A DNA stretch of 64,000 nt from Protonemura montana (Eukaryota; Arthropoda; Insecta; Plecoptera; Nemouridae), in assembly GCA_947568835.1 (NCBI GenBank), contig OX387602.1, positions 14,187,021 to 14,251,020 on the forward strand, in the 5' to 3' direction. Made by a program: the position numbers and the translations under genes. This document shows, in pieces, positions 62,495-64,000 of the stretch. Every line of letters starts with the position of its first letter. Positions within the stretch are counted from its first letter, which is position 1. The notes beneath the pieces were generated by a model. That model did no database searches. It had not been told where the DNA came from and saw nothing but the letters and a program-made list of their open reading frames with translations.

Positions 62495-64000
62495 GAGTTA
62501 TTTGCTAATGTTCAGTAGACGAGCGCCCCCGTTGATGGTTCAAATCAATAAAGTACCAAATTAAAGCATGGGATGATACCATCGAGACCTATCAGGACCC
62601 ACCAGGATCTACTGAGAGTTTCCGTCAAGCGTGTTCACCGCATCTACTATGAATCTCGAAATCGAACTTCTAATTGGGCTTTCATGTCATTTTCTTCGGT
62701 GATGACCACGTGACCAAGCACAGCAGCATTGACCCGATATTTGGGTTCACGCAGCTTCCTTGCCTTTAGCGACATTCTAATTCACTTAGACAACGCACGA
62801 GTATCCTTTAATATTACATTATAGACCAGAGCACAAGCGACGTTTTCGCTAGTTTGCAGCATATTTTAGAAGCATGGTAAATAGACAGCCCCAACGTCGA
62901 GCCGAAGGAGAGTCGATGTCACAACATGATCGAGTACGGTGACTTTTCACTTACCTGCTAAAATTTTCGGTGAATCTTTGATGAATGTGGTCGGATCGAA
63001 TAGGGAACCCCTTCCGAAGGAAATTGTCAGAGGTTGCTTAGAGCGTTGTGCATATCCTGAGGTCTCAGCGAACCCCATCGCCTTCACATGGCAGATTCTA
63101 AAAAAAAAAAACACACATTTTCCTTATTTTCAGCACCATCAAACTTAGTTTACCTAAAGTAACTTAAGAACCTTGATGAGATTGCAGTTACTTTAATCAG
63201 TGTCAAATTGTTTAAAGCTGAAAAGAAAATTAACTATTAAAGTTTCCAAGAATTTTCTTGCTGACTAGCGAACGGGCTTTGCTCTTTTCAACATATTGAA
63301 GGAATTTTTAGCGCGTGACTAAAAGGGTGGCATTTGCATTTTACACTGTTTCTTTCTTGTTTTTTTTTCTTCATCAGACGCGCCTTCATCTTCAAAAGCA
63401 ATTTGCTGTGTTGTTGTGAAGATAAAAGGCACGGGGGAGGAAAAATCGTAAGCGCAAACGAGGCTCAAAGCTTGCAAGCACGTGATGTTTTGAGCATATT
63501 ATCGATCACGATTTAATTAAGGTATTCACCTCTTTATCAAAAATCAAAGTTGATAAAGAACAGGAAACAAATCAGGAAAGAAACGCGTAGGCGGGAATAT
63601 TAAATTATTTCGTCGCGCCGCTTTTGTCACAACTCGCTTTCTATATGCGAAATTACCCAAGAATAAATTTTATGAACGCCACTCACAAAATTGTATTTAA
63701 AAAAATAGAGTCGTTCTCCAATGGTCTTAAAAATCCGCGAACAACCACCCGGCAAATTAACATACCGTCGTGAAAAATGTGAAAATGCCATTCATTTTCA
63801 TAATGGACCGTTATCTGGTCTCTCATGGCCCCCACAAGGGAGTCTGGTGGAGTCTGGGGGTGGGTGCCTTGAGCGCCTGTGTGGACCACTGTGCCTGCTT
63901 GCTTAGAGGCCGAGCGTAGTCCCAGCACTCCGCAGTCGTCGAGGACCCTCTGGAGCGGCGACATCGCTGGGGATAGCGTTTTCGCCTAGCGAAATGGACG
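62495..64000. other. Right-end stretch, no recognised gene
   Basis: From about 63820 to the edge the sequence becomes GC-rich. It is open on the minus strand (63683-63964, MSPLQRVLDDCGVLGLRSAS onward) and partly on the plus strand (63721-63906). No family, splice pair or start context supports a coding call. The near-palindrome TTTCGCCTAGCGAAA lies at the extreme end. The patch may be the edge of an exon, CpG island or repeat that continues outside. Confidence 0.25.

Noticed and set aside
63683..63964. Minus-strand 93-codon ORF at the right edge as a coding exon
   Set aside because: No recognisable family, no donor or acceptor in the needed positions, and the GC-rich patch is open on both strands. 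Left as undetermined sequence.

Overview
This is a eukaryotic genomic window, most likely from a non-dipteran arthropod (probably an insect). Three observations point there: a potassium-channel gene of the arthropod Shaw/Shawl class split by introns, a ten-unit tract of the arthropod telomere repeat TTAGG, and an initiator plus downstream-promoter-element pair of arthropod type. The DNA is AT-rich, carries long introns and has very low coding density. No complete gene lies inside the window, and nothing bacterial, viral or mitochondrial was recognised.

Left end (1-3158, minus strand): the only securely identified gene. Two coding exons, 2906-3099 and 788-920, encode the N-terminal T1 tetramerisation domain of a Shaw-family (Kv3) voltage-gated potassium channel. 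The splice phases match and the complete zinc-binding H-X5-C-X20-CC motif is present. The voltage sensor and pore lie beyond position 1. The initiator ATG follows an in-frame stop and a two-codon upstream ORF.

3159 to about 32.8 kb: presumed large first intron or upstream region of that gene. It contains a probable retroposon remnant (5.64-5.90 kb), the interstitial TTAGG tract (7.34 kb), a possible plus-strand TATA/initiator promoter (8.47 kb), several short repeats and hairpins, homeodomain-type motif clusters, and one copy of a roughly 230-bp dispersed repeat (25.6 kb). A CpG-rich block at 32.66-32.83 kb carries a minus-strand initiator and a downstream promoter element at exact spacing. 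It is the best candidate channel promoter in the window.

33-43 kb: two neighbouring minus-strand coding-like segments (37.18-37.00 and 36.62-36.34 kb) that loosely resemble consecutive parts of a RhoGAP domain, plus several GACG/GGCGTC-rich islands. 43-50 kb: a second copy of the dispersed repeat sits among four copies of an unexplained motif of about 32 bp (45.3-46.2 kb). 50-64 kb: a possible 39-residue single-pass membrane micropeptide ORF (52.15 kb), a 20-bp minisatellite (56.8 kb), and a well-bounded small plus-strand exon beginning MDKMGSSTETQ (60.3 kb) that may start a gene running off the right edge.

The channel T1 exons are secure. All other gene calls are tentative and are given low confidence accordingly.
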